From Vallitalea okinawensis (GTDB lineage Bacteria; Bacillota; Clostridia; Lachnospirales; PQDH01): a DNA stretch of 64,000 bases. The stretch spans positions 1 through 64,000 of the forward strand of contig NZ_PQDH01000012.1 in NCBI RefSeq assembly GCF_002964605.1. The letters run 5' to 3'. Positions 8,503 through 17,675 of this stretch are shown piece after piece. Numbering within the stretch: position 1 is the stretch's first letter; every line of letters starts with the position of its first letter. The position numbers and the translations under genes were made by a program. The notes beneath the pieces were generated by a model. The model made no database searches, was not told the origin of the DNA, and saw nothing but the letters and a program-made list of their open reading frames with translations.

Positions 8503-9537
8503 TTGAGAAATATAGTTGGTAAACCTCAAGAGTTGAAAAGGGTAAATAGTTCCTTGATATTGGAGTCAATAAGAAAAAGAGATAATGCCACAAGAGCTGA
8601 AATTATGAATGATACAGGAATAAGTCTTACTACAGTCAGAAGTCTACTAATAGAACTTCTAGAGGAAGATAAAATTATTAGGTTAGGATTGGATCAATCA
8701 ACTGGTGGAAGACGGGCTCAACGTTATGCCCTAAATATTAATAAGAAGTATGTCTTATCAATTTACCTAGAGGAGAGGCATCTGGTATATGGTGTAGTTA
8801 ATATTTTAGGTAATACGATTGATACCAATAGTCTAAGAATAGAAAATTACTTAGATCAGACAATTATTGACCAACTTTTAGATCAAGTCATAACACAATA
8901 CAAGAATATTGTTATCATAGGAATTAGCGTACCTGGTATCGTCCAAATGGATGGTTATTTATCTGGGAAAACAACGGAGCAATTAAAATTGATTGATATT
9001 AATCGATATATTGAAGAAAAATACAATATTCCTGTTATACTTGAAAATGATTTAAACGCAATAGCACTTGGGTATTGTCATAGCTATAAAAAGAACAAGA
9101 ATTTCCATCCGATTAATATGGTTTATATTCATTTTTCAACACTGGGAGCAGGTGCAGGAATAATCATCAATGGTGAGATCATAAGAGGAAAAGATAAATT
9201 CTCTGGTGAGATAGGATTTCTTCCAATAGGTGACTCTATTTTAAATGAAGTGTTATTTCAGGATATAAAGGATGAGGAATATTGCTCCATGGTTATTAAT
9301 ATTTTAGCGATAATAGATTGTATGATCAATCCTGAATTAGTCGTTATCGGTGGAAATCACTTTAACTATAGCTTATTTCAACAAATTAAGAGTACTTATT
9401 ATCAAGATAATAAAACTACCTGTGAATTAATAGCTATACAAGATAGTTCGGAGTTTAGTTTGAATGGGATATCAGAATTAGCCCTTGATTATATTAGAGA
9501 AGAACTTAAATTGATTGGTAAAAATAAGGTAAAGTAA
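8503..9537 (+). CDS. ROK-family transcriptional regulator (NagC/XylR-like)
   Basis: The N-terminal winged HTH (about residues 15-60: SLILESIRKRDNATRAEIMN, then TGISLTTVRSLLIELLEE) is followed by a ROK domain with the DLNAIALGY and STLGAGAGIIINGEIIRG motifs. The zinc-binding CxCGxxGCxE cluster normal in ROK proteins is missing, and the protein is about 40 residues short there, so kinase activity is unlikely. The TTG at 8503 is chosen because GGTG lies 6 nt upstream; an in-frame TTG at 8491 has no site. It probably represses a sugar-use operon elsewhere. A large dyad lies upstream. Confidence 0.8.
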   Translation: MRNIVGKPQELKRVNSSLILESIRKRDNATRAEIMNDTGISLTTVRSLLIELLEEDKIIRLGLDQSTGGRRAQRYALNINKKYVLSIYLEERHLVYGVVNILGNTIDTNSLRIENYLDQTIIDQLLDQVITQYKNIVIIGISVPGIVQMDGYLSGKTTEQLKLIDINRYIEEKYNIPVILENDLNAIALGYCHSYKKNKNFHPINMVYIHFSTLGAGAGIIINGEIIRGKDKFSGEIGFLPIGDSILNEVLFQDIKDEEYCSMVINILAIIDCMINPELVVIGGNHFNYSLFQQIKSTYYQDNKTTCELIAIQDSSEFSLNGISELALDYIREELKLIGKNKVK

Positions 9538-9590
9538 GTGAACTTAGGCGTAATAGTTTTAACTAGCGTGACTTTGGAACTTATTATAAA

Positions 9591-9641
9591 AAGGTCTACT
9601 GGTGGCTTATAAAAGTTACTAGTAGACCTCTTATTATTTTC
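9591..9641. terminator. Bidirectional terminator between ROK and Asn-rich gene
   Basis: GGTCTACT (9593-9600) pairs with AGTAGACC (9621-9628) across a long loop containing GTTACT; A-rich before and T-rich after. Genes converge here. Confidence 0.65.
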
Positions 9642-9682
9642 TTATTGAGTTTTCTTGTGATTATTAATAATCACAATTGGAC

Positions 9683-10396
9683 TTAAGGTCTACCTTCATA
9701 TTGCCTAGCAGTAAAGCTAAATTCTGAAGTCGAGTCCATGGTTCCTGAATCAACTCTTGCATATAGTCTATAAACTGCAGGAAGACTTACTTCAAAATCT
9801 ACATACTGAAATGATGTAACTTTGGCCATGTCTGTCATAGCAGTATCTACAAACCTATATAATTCTTGTTCTTGAGCTAATTCTTGATTAGCGATACCAT
9901 TATTCGCTTGTGTTGGTAAAAGAATAGCTCTGGTTAAAATAAACTCAGCTACTTGAGTAGTTTGTTGAAGGTTAGCTTCTTCGTTGCTTGAGAGTCCACC
10001 AGCTACATGTGGAAGAGAAGCATGGAATACAAGAGGCTCAGCTAATATAGCCCCACTTTCCGCCAAGCCACCAACGAAACTGTAAAGAATTTCACTCACT
10101 AGTACAAAGTCTTGTCCAATACCTTCGAACATACCTTGATCAAAGACCAGTTGTGGTGTACGTACAGTGTTTGTATCTTGGCACTTACACATGTTGTTAA
10201 TAGATATTTTGGGGTTGACATTTACATGGTTGACATTCTTGTTAATATCAACATTTTTATCTCTAACAGTATTATAGGCAATATCTTTATTATCATTTTT
10301 GTTTTTGTCATAATTCTTATTCTTGTTAAGATCCTTATTGCGATTAAGGTTCTTGTTTTTAGTTTTTTTACTTTTTGATTTTTTACATTTACTCAT
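9683..10396 (-). CDS. Asn/Lys-rich protein with C-terminal conserved domain (family member 1)
   Basis: 237 residues, not recognised. Residues 1-70 are a low-complexity tract of Lys, Asn and Asp ending in the family core (AxNxVxDxNxDxN, then KNVNHVNVNP). Residues 80-237 form a domain shared with the neighbour at 10431, from FDQGMFEGIGQDF to the end FSFTARQYEGRP. No signal peptide or membrane helix is seen. It is 34 bp behind its paralogue and probably co-transcribed. By promoter type upstream, a spore surface role is inferred, not shown. Confidence 0.75.
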   Translation of the reverse strand: MSKCKKSKSKKTKNKNLNRNKDLNKNKNYDKNKNDNKDIAYNTVRDKNVDINKNVNHVNVNPKISINNMCKCQDTNTVRTPQLVFDQGMFEGIGQDFVLVSEILYSFVGGLAESGAILAEPLVFHASLPHVAGGLSSNEEANLQQTTQVAEFILTRAILLPTQANNGIANQELAQEQELYRFVDTAMTDMAKVTSFQYVDFEVSLPAVYRLYARVDSGTMDSTSEFSFTARQYEGRP

Positions 10397-10430
10397 TCTT
10401 TCACTTCCTTTTGGAAAATAATTTTACTTT

Positions 10431-11174
10431 TTATAGAAAAGAGGTGCCTTGGTATTGTCTAGCTGTGAAACTGAATTCTGAAGTAGAATCCATGACTCCC
10501 AATTCCACTTTAGCATATAATCTGTATATAGCAGGTAGACTAGTTTCTTCATCAACATATTGAAATGATGTAACCTTTGGCATTCCCATTGTTCCAGTAT
10601 CATCAAAACTATATATTTCTACTTCATGTGAGAAGTCATTTTCTAATAACTTACTCGTATTCTCAATAGCTGTTGTTGCAATAATTTCCTTTGTTACAAC
10701 GAAGCCTATTATGCAAGGTGCTTGCTGAGAAATGATGTCTTTATTATTTTCTCCCCCTACATCAGTAATGATAACTGGTAGGGAGGCGTGTAATAGAAGA
10801 GGCTCCATGGCGATAGCAGGCTGATTTAAAGCATTGCCATCTAGAGCAGCAAAATCATAAACTACTTGGCTAATCAGTTGAAAGTCTTGTCCAATGCCTA
10901 CAAACATATCTTGATCAAAGATTAATTGTGGTTGCTGTGTGCCAGAGGAGTCTCTGTCATCATACTCATTTTGAATATAGGTTTCGGGTTTGACGTTTAC
11001 GTGATTAATATTCTTATTGATGTCTCTATTGGTATCTCTAACTGTGTTAGAGGCTAAATTTTTATTATCATTATCATTTTTACTTTGGTTACTGTTATGA
11101 TTATAATCACCGTTGTAATTGAAGTTTTTATTTTTGATCCTTTTTGCATCTTTATGGTAATGCCTACTCATCAC
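10431..11174 (-). CDS. Asn/Lys-rich protein with C-terminal conserved domain (family member 2)
   Basis: 247 residues, not recognised. It has the same two-part layout as its downstream neighbour: a Lys/Asn/Asp/His-rich N-terminus with the core motif (NTVRDTNRDINKNINHVNVKP), then a domain of about 165 residues including HASLP, KVTSFQYVDEETSLPAIYRL and MDSTSEFSFTARQYQG. RBS AAAGGATG precedes the ATG. A sigma-K-like promoter lies 76 nt upstream (11250-11279). It is the first gene of a two-gene unit. Confidence 0.75.
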   Translation of the reverse strand: MMSRHYHKDAKRIKNKNFNYNGDYNHNSNQSKNDNDNKNLASNTVRDTNRDINKNINHVNVKPETYIQNEYDDRDSSGTQQPQLIFDQDMFVGIGQDFQLISQVVYDFAALDGNALNQPAIAMEPLLLHASLPVIITDVGGENNKDIISQQAPCIIGFVVTKEIIATTAIENTSKLLENDFSHEVEIYSFDDTGTMGMPKVTSFQYVDEETSLPAIYRLYAKVELGVMDSTSEFSFTARQYQGTSFL

Positions 11175-11249
11175 TTCACATCCTTTGAGATAATTTTGTT
11201 ATGCCTAGAACCTACAATATCCTCCATTTTCCTAAAGATAATACTAATA

Positions 11250-11279
11250 TATATTATGAAATGCTTGATTTTTTTGTTC
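11250..11279 (-). promoter_or_regulatory. Sigma-K-like promoter of gene 10431-11174
   Basis: Read on the minus strand: GAACA (11279-11275), exactly 16 nt, CATAATATA (11258-11250), matching CATANNNTA. The same arrangement precedes two neighbouring family genes. Confidence 0.6.
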
Positions 11280-11282
11280 AAA

Positions 11283-11318
11283 AGCAAAAAATAAGGCATA
11301 CAAATACATATGCCTTAT
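11283..11318 (-). terminator. Terminator of gene 11338-11598
   Basis: Perfect 11-bp stem AATAAGGCATA (11289-11299) / TATGCCTTATT (11308-11318), 8-nt loop; on the minus strand it is followed by six T. Confidence 0.85.
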
Positions 11319-11337
11319 TAAGGTTAAAGTGTGCACC

Positions 11338-11598
11338 TTAATCTTCATAATGATGTTTATGTTTTTTGTCATCTTTGTAAATGAAAATAGGCTTAACATA
11401 TACATAATTGATGTTTCTGTTTAGATCAAAGTTTTTATCTTTGACAGCATTATATGCTGCGTTTTTGTTATCATTATCATTGTCATTCCAGTTATCGTTA
11501 TCATCGTAATTACTGTTATAGTTAAAGTTTCTATTTTTTATTTCTTTCTTGTCTTTCTTTCTACGACGAGGTTTTTTACAGTCATAATATTTTTTCAT
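11338..11598 (-). CDS. Short Asn/Asp-rich protein (family member 3)
   Basis: 86 residues, not recognised. A basic N-terminus (KKPRRRKKDKKEIK) is followed by an Asn/Asp/Trp tract, the core motif (AAYNAVKDKNFDLNRNIN, then YVYVKP) and a basic/His end. It has no C-terminal domain, unlike members 1 and 2. RBS AAGGATGGTG precedes the ATG. Its own sigma-K-like promoter lies at 11707-11736 and a terminator follows, so it is monocistronic. A spore-surface structural role is inferred from promoter type and composition. Confidence 0.7.
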   Translation of the reverse strand: MKKYYDCKKPRRRKKDKKEIKNRNFNYNSNYDDNDNWNDNDNDNKNAAYNAVKDKNFDLNRNINYVYVKPIFIYKDDKKHKHHYED

Positions 11599-11706
11599 AA
11601 TTCACCATCCTTATTAGTATAGGTAGGACAGACATAGTGAAAATATGCCAGTAGTCACTTTTCATAGGTTAATCCTTGGTCTTGTACTTAATGGACAAGC
11701 TTAATA

Positions 11707-11736
11707 TATTTTATGAATTATAAGATTGAAATGTTC
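11707..11736 (-). promoter_or_regulatory. Sigma-K-like promoter of gene 11338-11598
   Basis: Minus strand: GAACA (11736-11732), 16 nt, CATAAAATA (11715-11707). The sequence after the -10 (CTTGTCC) is shared with the promoter at 12125-12154. Confidence 0.6.
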
Positions 11737-11747
11737 CAAATTGAAGA

Positions 11748-11765
11748 CCAAGCCCTAAGGCTTGG
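11748..11765 (-). terminator. Weak terminator of gene 11778-12044
   Basis: CCAAGCC (11748-11754) / GGCTTGG (11759-11765), 4-nt loop; moderately T-rich sequence follows on the minus strand. Confidence 0.5.
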
Positions 11766-11777
11766 CCAATAGAATGG

Positions 11778-12044
11778 TTAGTCACATTTTCTTCTTCTAC
11801 GACGTTTAGATTTTTTTATGATAAAGATTGGTTTAACATAGACTTTGTTGATGTTTTTATTTAAGTCAATATTTTTGTCAGATACTTTATTTGCTGCGTA
11901 GTTATCATTGTCATTATAATTGTCGTTCCAATTATCATTATCATTGTCGTTGTCGTTCCAATTAAAGTTTCTATTCTTAATTTTCTTTTCCTTTTTCTTT
12001 TTTCTAGGGCGACGTTTGCCGTGATCATCTAAATATTTTTCCAT
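11778..12044 (-). CDS. Short Asn/Asp-rich protein (family member 4)
   Basis: 88 residues, not recognised. Basic N-terminus (RRPRKKKKEKKIKNR), an Asn/Asp/Trp low-complexity tract, the core motif (AANKVSDKNIDLNKNIN, then KVYVKP) and a strongly basic end (KKSKRRRRRKCD). It is close to member 3 over its length. RBS AAAGGATGTGA precedes the ATG, as in member 2. A sigma-K-like promoter lies about 80 nt upstream. The tandem arrangement and shared control elements indicate local gene duplication. Confidence 0.7.
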   Translation of the reverse strand: MEKYLDDHGKRRPRKKKKEKKIKNRNFNWNDNDNDNDNWNDNYNDNDNYAANKVSDKNIDLNKNINKVYVKPIFIIKKSKRRRRRKCD

Positions 12045-12124
12045 CGTCTCACATCCTTTTTAGTATTTGATATTCAACTTGCCCGATCATACATACCTGT
12101 AACATTTAGAGGACAAGTATACTA

Positions 12125-12154
12125 TATCTTATGAGAGGCTTGTCATAAGTGTTC
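12125..12154 (-). promoter_or_regulatory. Sigma-K-like promoter of gene 11778-12044
   Basis: Minus strand: GAACA (12154-12150), 16 nt, CATAAGATA (12133-12125), followed by CTTGTCC as at the neighbouring gene. Confidence 0.6.
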
Positions 12155-12470
12155 ATGATTTATAACGTGTTTTTATATGAAAAAAATAAGATTATTTACT
12201 TCATATATGCGTCAAATCCCTTTAGTTCTTTATATATTGATTTTTTTGTATGCCGTCTTATTTCTTTTTTGGTCTATATAATACGCTATAATAAGATGCA
12301 ATAATACATACTATTACATTAGTGGTTGAAATAGTATGAAAATGATAAAATTTAGAAAAAGCTATTGATTGCTTAGTTTATAAGACATAAAATAAATGAT
12401 AGGAAACGTATTAAAAACAATAAGAAGTAAAAAATATATTATAGAAAAGTAGAAATAGGAGGCAACAGAA
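12155..12470. other. Intergenic region before the transaldolase gene
   Basis: AT-rich. Two TATAAT boxes (12277-12282 and 12287-12292) could serve the rightward operon, but neither has a good -35 at the proper distance. Nothing else is recognised. Confidence 0.3.
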
Positions 12471-13115
12471 ATGAAAATTTTTATTGATACAGCTAATGTG
12501 GAAGATATTAAAAAAGCTAATGATATGGGAGTGATTTGTGGGGTAACAACAAACCCATCACTTATCGCTAAAGAAGGAAGAGACTTTGTTGAAGTTATTA
12601 AAGAAATCACATCTATTGTAGATGGACCAATTAGTGCAGAGGTCATATCCTTAGAAGCTGAAGGTATGGTTAAAGAAGCTAGAGAGTTAGTTAAAATTCA
12701 TGCCAATATCGTTATTAAAATTCCTATGACAGCTGAAGGTCTTAAAGCAGTTAAAGTACTTACTGCAGAAGGAATTAAAACTAATGTAACTTTAGTATTT
12801 TCAGCTCCACAAGCATTGTTAGCAGCTAGAGCTGGTGCAACATATGTAAGCCCTTTCTTAGGTCGCTTAGATGATATCGGTCAAGAGGGTATGAATCTTA
12901 TTGAGGAAATTGTTGATATCTTCTCTGTACATGGTATTACTACTGAAATTATTGCTGCAAGTGTAAGACATCCTATGCATGTAACAGATTGTGCACGTTT
13001 AGGTGCTCATATTGCTACAATTCCATATAAAGTTATTGAGCAAATGACAAAACATCCACTTACTGATAGCGGTATTGAGAGATTCCTTAAAGATTGGGAA
13101 GGCGTTCCTAAATAA
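12471..13115 (+). CDS. fsa: Fructose-6-phosphate aldolase / transaldolase-like protein
   Basis: 214 residues, the size of the short TalC/FSA subfamily. [16 protein letters not shown] and [13 protein letters not shown] are family signatures, and K83 in IKIPMT is the expected Schiff-base lysine. It interconverts C3, C6 and C7 sugar phosphates in the cytosol (transaldolase or fructose-6-phosphate aldolase activity; sequence alone does not separate these). RBS GGAGGC precedes the ATG. The transketolase gene follows after 59 bp, giving a non-oxidative pentose phosphate operon. Confidence 0.9.
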   Translation: MKIFIDTANVEDIKKANDMGVICGVTTNPSLIAKEGRDFVEVIKEITSIVDGPISAEVISLEAEGMVKEARELVKIHANIVIKIPMTAEGLKAVKVLTAEGIKTNVTLVFSAPQALLAARAGATYVSPFLGRLDDIGQEGMNLIEEIVDIFSVHGITTEIIAASVRHPMHVTDCARLGAHIATIPYKVIEQMTKHPLTDSGIERFLKDWEGVPK

Positions 13116-13174
13116 GGCGTATAACTTGAAAAGATTAAATCAATAGAAAGTAAATTATGTTTGGAGGAGTTAAC

Positions 13175-15151
13175 ATGCATAACAGAGATCGCTTAACAAT
13201 CGATACTATTCGTGTGCTATCAGCTGAAGCTATACAAAAAGCTAATTCAGGTCATCCAGGATTACCAATGGGTGCAGCACCTGCAGCTTATGCACTATGG
13301 GCAAAAATAATGGATCATAACCCAGCTAACCCAGAGTGGGTTGATCGAGATCGTTTTATTTTATCAGCTGGACATGGTTCTATGCTAGTTTATTCATTAC
13401 TACATCTATTTGGTTACAGTTTAACTTTAGATGACTTAAAGAACTTCCGTCAATTAGATAGTCTAACACCAGGTCATCCAGAGTATGGTCATACAAAAGG
13501 TGTTGAAATGACTACTGGTCCACTTGGCCAAGGTATTTCATCTGCAGTAGGGATGGCCATGGCAGAAAGTTATTTAGCTAAGAGATTCAATAAAGAAGAT
13601 ATTAAACCTGTCGATCACTATACTTACGCAGTAGTTGGTGATGGATGTTTAGAAGAGGGTATAACCTATGAAGCATGTTCTTTAGCTGGAACATTGGGTT
13701 TAGGTAAACTAATCGTTTTATACGATTCTAATAACATCTCCATCGAAGGTGATACAGCTATAGCTTTTAGAGAAGATGTCATGAAACGTTTTGACGCACA
13801 AGGTTGGCATGTTCAAAAAGTTGAAGATGGTAATGATCTTGATGCAATCATTGGTGCAGTTGAAAAAGCAAAAGAAGAGACTAATCGACCAAGTATGATA
13901 GAAGTTAAATCATTAATTGGTTTTGGATCTCCAAAAGAAGGTAAGGCATCTGCACATGGAGAACCATTAGGTGAAGAGAATATTCTTAAAACAAAAGAAA
14001 AACTTGGTTTAGATACAGAGAAGTCATTCCATGTACCTGATGAAGTAATAAAGCATCTAAAAGATGTTCAAGATAAAGGTGTCAAGGCAGAAGAGGCTTG
14101 GAATGTATTATTTGAAGACTATAAAGCAAAATATCCTGAGGATGCAAAAGCATGGGAGATTTGGCATAGTGAAGAGTTACCAGTTGACTTATTAAATGAT
14201 GATAGTTTCTGGAGCTTTGATAAGTCTATGGCTACTCGTCAATCTTCTGGAGAAGTGATTAATCGCTTAGCAGAAGTTATTCCTAACTTAATTGGCGGCT
14301 CAGCAGATCTTTCTCCATCTACGAAGACAATCATGAATAATAGAGGTCATTTCACTCCAGAAGATCATAGTGGTTCTAATTTACACTTTGGTGTACGTGA
14401 ACATGCTATGGCTGCTATTACAAATGGTTTACAACTTCATGGAGGACTTCATGCATACTGTGCAACCTTCTTTGTTTTCAGTGATTACATGAAAGGTTCA
14501 ATGCGCTTATCAGCATTAATGAACCAACCTGTGACTTACGTTTTAACACATGATAGTATTGGTGTTGGTGAAGATGGACCAACTCATCAACCTATAGAGC
14601 AACTTGCAGCTCTTCGTAGTCTTCCTAACTTCACAGTATTTAGACCAGCGGATTCTAAAGAGACTGCAGCTGCATGGTACTACGCTTTAACAAATAAAAA
14701 GACACCAACTGCTTTGGTTCTTACACGTCAAGCGTTACCTTTATACGATAACTCAGGTAAAGAAGCATTAAAAGGCGCTTATACAATATATGATTGTAAA
14801 GGTCAACCAGAAGTTCTATTAATGGCAACAGGTTCAGAAGTTGAACTAGTAGTAAACGCTGCTAAAGAGTTACAAAATGAAGGTATAAAAGCGAGAGCTA
14901 TTAGTATGCCATCATTAGAGTTATTTGAGCAGCAGGATGAAGCTTACAGAGAAAGTGTACTTCCTAAGAGTGTAACTAAAAGAGTAGCTGTAGAAGCTGC
15001 GTCACCATTTGGATGGTATAAATATGTTGGATTAGAGGGTAAAGTCATCGCAATGGAAGGTTTCGGTGCATCTGGTCCTGCAAAAGAGTTATTTAAAATG
15101 TTTGGTTTCACAACAGAGAATGTAGTTAAAGAGGCAAAAGCTTTGCTATAA
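13175..15151 (+). CDS. tkt: Transketolase
   Basis: 658 residues from the ATG at 13175, which has GGAGGAG about 6 nt upstream; the in-frame ATG at 13157 lies before that site. Full-length transketolase: substrate-binding [12 protein letters not shown] near the start, the thiamine diphosphate motif from GDG (155-157) to NN (186-187), and the transketolase signature [14 protein letters not shown] in the pyrimidine domain. It transfers two-carbon units between sugar phosphates with thiamine diphosphate and a divalent metal. It is paired with the transaldolase gene and ends in a clear terminator. Confidence 0.96.
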   Translation: MHNRDRLTIDTIRVLSAEAIQKANSGHPGLPMGAAPAAYALWAKIMDHNPANPEWVDRDRFILSAGHGSMLVYSLLHLFGYSLTLDDLKNFRQLDSLTPGHPEYGHTKGVEMTTGPLGQGISSAVGMAMAESYLAKRFNKEDIKPVDHYTYAVVGDGCLEEGITYEACSLAGTLGLGKLIVLYDSNNISIEGDTAIAFREDVMKRFDAQGWHVQKVEDGNDLDAIIGAVEKAKEETNRPSMIEVKSLIGFGSPKEGKASAHGEPLGEENILKTKEKLGLDTEKSFHVPDEVIKHLKDVQDKGVKAEEAWNVLFEDYKAKYPEDAKAWEIWHSEELPVDLLNDDSFWSFDKSMATRQSSGEVINRLAEVIPNLIGGSADLSPSTKTIMNNRGHFTPEDHSGSNLHFGVREHAMAAITNGLQLHGGLHAYCATFFVFSDYMKGSMRLSALMNQPVTYVLTHDSIGVGEDGPTHQPIEQLAALRSLPNFTVFRPADSKETAAAWYYALTNKKTPTALVLTRQALPLYDNSGKEALKGAYTIYDCKGQPEVLLMATGSEVELVVNAAKELQNEGIKARAISMPSLELFEQQDEAYRESVLPKSVTKRVAVEAASPFGWYKYVGLEGKVIAMEGFGASGPAKELFKMFGFTTENVVKEAKALL

Positions 15152-15173
15152 AAAGATAATATAGGATAAGAAA

Positions 15174-15208
15174 AATAGCTAATCTCGATAAGAGGTTAGC
15201 TATTTTAT
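15174..15208. terminator. Bidirectional terminator after transketolase
   Basis: AATAGCTAATCTC (15174-15186) / GAGGTTAGCTATT (15192-15204), 12 of 13 pairs, 5-nt loop, A-rich before and T-rich after; genes converge. Confidence 0.85.
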
Positions 15209-15215
15209 ATGATGC

Positions 15216-15812
15216 TTATTGTTTTTCATCGTCTGGTGCTGAATTGATCTCCTCAAGCATAGGTGGCTCGGCAGGTGTTGTTTGATTAACATTTTTAAAA
15301 CCATTCTTTAAAATGAAAATAAAGACAGCAATAGCTGGTGAAAAAATAGCTGAAACAATGGTGTAGATCAAAGCATTCTTAGGTGCTAATGTTTGATATA
15401 GTTGATAGAGAGCTAATAATATAAGTATACCAGCTATAAATCTCACAGCTGAACTGAATATTGGAATCCAGTTAGCTCCTAAAAAAACAAGGTAGATGAT
15501 GAGAAGAGCTAGATCAGGTCTCTCCAAACTTAACCTCATGCTAAAACTTGCACTACCATTAAACATATTTCGAAGTACAAAGTTGCTATCAACACGTTTT
15601 AGAATGCCACCCAGTATGTACATATCAACAATAGGAATCCAAGCTAACCATGGGTTAGCAAGACCACAATCTTTAGCCATCTGCATAAGACCAATGGATT
15701 TGATGATATATAGTCCAAATAATATTAACCCGCCAAATAACATAAAAATCATCGCAATAGTGGGGATGCCATAGATGAAATAATCTGCAAAGGTATCATA
15801 GTATCTGTACAT
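15216..15812 (-). CDS. Uncharacterised multi-pass membrane protein
   Basis: 198 residues, with about four or five hydrophobic helices and an acidic C-terminal tail. The segment AKDCGLANPWLAWIPIVDMY resembles the G-x-xx-W-xx-xIPIxxxY pattern of small Bacillota membrane proteins such as DUF5684 proteins, but the family is not certain. No enzymatic motif is seen. It is a single gene, convergent with transketolase and divergent from the Tad operon. Confidence 0.65.
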   Translation of the reverse strand: MYRYYDTFADYFIYGIPTIAMIFMLFGGLILFGLYIIKSIGLMQMAKDCGLANPWLAWIPIVDMYILGGILKRVDSNFVLRNMFNGSASFSMRLSLERPDLALLIIYLVFLGANWIPIFSSAVRFIAGILILLALYQLYQTLAPKNALIYTIVSAIFSPAIAVFIFILKNGFKNVNQTTPAEPPMLEEINSAPDDEKQ

Positions 15813-15968
15813 AATAAAACCCCTCTCATTAAAATTATATATCCATTAATATGTATATCATAGCTGAATATGTAAAATGTTTCAAGCAGAATTTCTGAAA
15901 GTAAGTTATCGCATGCTCGAACTCGGGTATTATTTTTAGAAAAAATAGAAATTTATAGTGAAAATAGT

Positions 15969-15996
15969 TTGAAAATATAAAAATCCATGGTATAAT
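15969..15996 (+). promoter_or_regulatory. Promoter of the Tad pilus operon
   Basis: TTGAAA (15969-15974), 16 nt, TATAAT (15991-15996), about 50 nt before the first gene. Confidence 0.6.
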
Positions 15997-16046
15997 AATA
16001 TTTAGTTGGATGTAATATGTACTTTTACATAAAAAATGGAGGATAA

Positions 16047-16583
16047 ATGTTTAAATATGTATTATTAATTGGAATTTTAGCTTTATCTGCTATAACAGAT
16101 TATAAAGAATACAAGGTAAAAAATAAATATTTGCTACTTACTGTTCTTATAGCCTGTATTTATCATGGCACAACTACTGGATTACAAGGTAGCATAAAGA
16201 CTTTCTTTAATGTATTTATTCCTATAATTATTCTGTTTCCATTGTTCATGCTGAAAATGCTACCAGCAGGCGACATTAAACTCTTTGGAACAATCGCTGC
16301 AATTATGGGTACCGTTTTTACAATCAATGCTTTTATATTAACGATCTTCATAGCTGGTATAGGAGCAATTATTCTAATGTTTGTGCACAATAATTTCTTT
16401 GAACGTATGACGTATCTAGGTCGATATATATACTCAAGTCTTATTCTAAAAAAAATATTACCTTATAATAACTACAGTAATATTAACCCATCCTATCACT
16501 TTCCATTATCTTATTTTATTTTTCTTGGTTGCATTATTAACATAATAGTAGAGTATTTTGGCTTCTATATATTTTGGGCATAA
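16047..16583 (+). CDS. tadV: Prepilin peptidase, TadV/CpaA type (A24)
   Basis: 178 residues, about five or six membrane helices. Two conserved aspartates of aspartic prepilin peptidases are visible: D18 in AITDYKEYKVKNK and the Asp of PAGDIKLF (GxGD-like) at about residue 74. It removes the leader from Flp pilin and TadE-like pseudopilins at the membrane. It is the first gene of the pilus operon. RBS is TGGAGG. A second A24 peptidase is encoded at 26261, so the two may divide substrates. Confidence 0.85.
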   Translation: MFKYVLLIGILALSAITDYKEYKVKNKYLLLTVLIACIYHGTTTGLQGSIKTFFNVFIPIIILFPLFMLKMLPAGDIKLFGTIAAIMGTVFTINAFILTIFIAGIGAIILMFVHNNFFERMTYLGRYIYSSLILKKILPYNNYSNINPSYHFPLSYFIFLGCIINIIVEYFGFYIFWA

Positions 16584-16631
16584 GTCTATCAATTTATAGA
16601 GGTTTGTTAGCATTGGTGAAGGGGGCGTAAT

Positions 16632-17675
16632 ATGGCAATAACCCTTGTAATACTGGATAAAGACCCTAGTTATAGTGAATACTTAACTCATTATTTTCGC
16701 CGCTACTATAATAGTATTTTTCATATTGTTTCTTCTACAACCTTAGTGGCAATGAATATCTATTTACAAAATAATGACTGCATTTTTCTCATACATGAGA
16801 GCTATCGAGAAGATTGGTCAAATGAAGATGCAGAAGTCTTTTGGCTCTGTGAAGAGAAAAATAATGGGGAGAGGTTTCTGTATAAGTACCAGAAGGTAGA
16901 TAGATTTATACATAAAATTTTAGAAACATCACAGAGAGAAGTAGATAATTTAAGCCTACTCAAAGGGTTAAAACAGAATATTATTGGTATCTATTCACCA
17001 ATAGGGGGGATAGGAAAAACCACTATTGCAACCGCTTTAACAGGGCTTATAGCTCAACACGAAAATGTCCTTTATTTAAATTTAGAGCCGTTTCCTAGTA
17101 ATGCTTTTTTAATGAATGAAGGGAATAAGTATAATTTTTCGGATTTATTACTGTTTGCAAGCAGAGCTTCTGAAGACATCAATATGTTAATTGAAAAAGT
17201 CGTTAATAGATATGAAACCTTAGAATTATATTATTTCAATCCCTATAATCGCTACGAAGATTTACTGGATACTGATGCAGGTACTTGGTATCGACTTATG
17301 CTAGCATTATGTCATAAATACGATAAAATCATCTTAGATTTTGGATCTCATGAGGATAAACAAGTGCTGACAGTATTCAATTTATGCCATGTTTTGGTGG
17401 TTTTAGTTTGTCATGAGCCATTTGCTAAGATGAAAGTAGAGAAGTGGTATAACTATCAGCAGAAGATGAGTAGAGATTTAAATATCTGCTGGGTAGCTAA
17501 TAAGATTGATCAACGGGAGGAATCTCAAGAACCCTCCAGTGAATATGTTTTAGAGCTGGCTTATAACGAGAGTTATCTTCGCTTCAATAATTTTGAAGAG
17601 CTTTTGAGGAGCTCTCTTTTAGATAAATTAATACCTCTTTATTTATATTTAGAGGGAGGAGAGTCAGTTGATTGA
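16632..17675 (+). CDS. tadZ: TadZ/CpaE-like pilus localisation ATPase
   Basis: 347 residues. An N-terminal receiver-like region (VILDKDPSYSEYLTHYF) is followed by a MinD/ParA-type domain. The P-loop is GGIGKT (125-130); the deviant Walker lysine expected before it (KGG) is replaced, reading SPIGGIGKTT. Members of this family place the Tad machine at the membrane or pole. It overlaps the next gene by 8 bp, so translation is probably coupled. Confidence 0.85.
   Translation: MAITLVILDKDPSYSEYLTHYFRRYYNSIFHIVSSTTLVAMNIYLQNNDCIFLIHESYREDWSNEDAEVFWLCEEKNNGERFLYKYQKVDRFIHKILETSQREVDNLSLLKGLKQNIIGIYSPIGGIGKTTIATALTGLIAQHENVLYLNLEPFPSNAFLMNEGNKYNFSDLLLFASRASEDINMLIEKVVNRYETLELYYFNPYNRYEDLLDTDAGTWYRLMLALCHKYDKIILDFGSHEDKQVLTVFNLCHVLVVLVCHEPFAKMKVEKWYNYQQKMSRDLNICWVANKIDQREESQEPSSEYVLELAYNESYLRFNNFEELLRSSLLDKLIPLYLYLEGGESVD

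Noticed and set aside
10112-10563. Plus-strand hydrophobic frames opposite the Asn-rich genes
   Set aside because: They are complements of Asn/Asp/Lys codons, giving artificial Ile/Val/Phe runs; no binding site or family match.
9683-12044. Asn-rich cluster as a CRISPR or tandem DNA repeat region
   Set aside because: Repetition is at protein level (AAT/GAT codons) within open frames; no regular repeat-spacer pattern.
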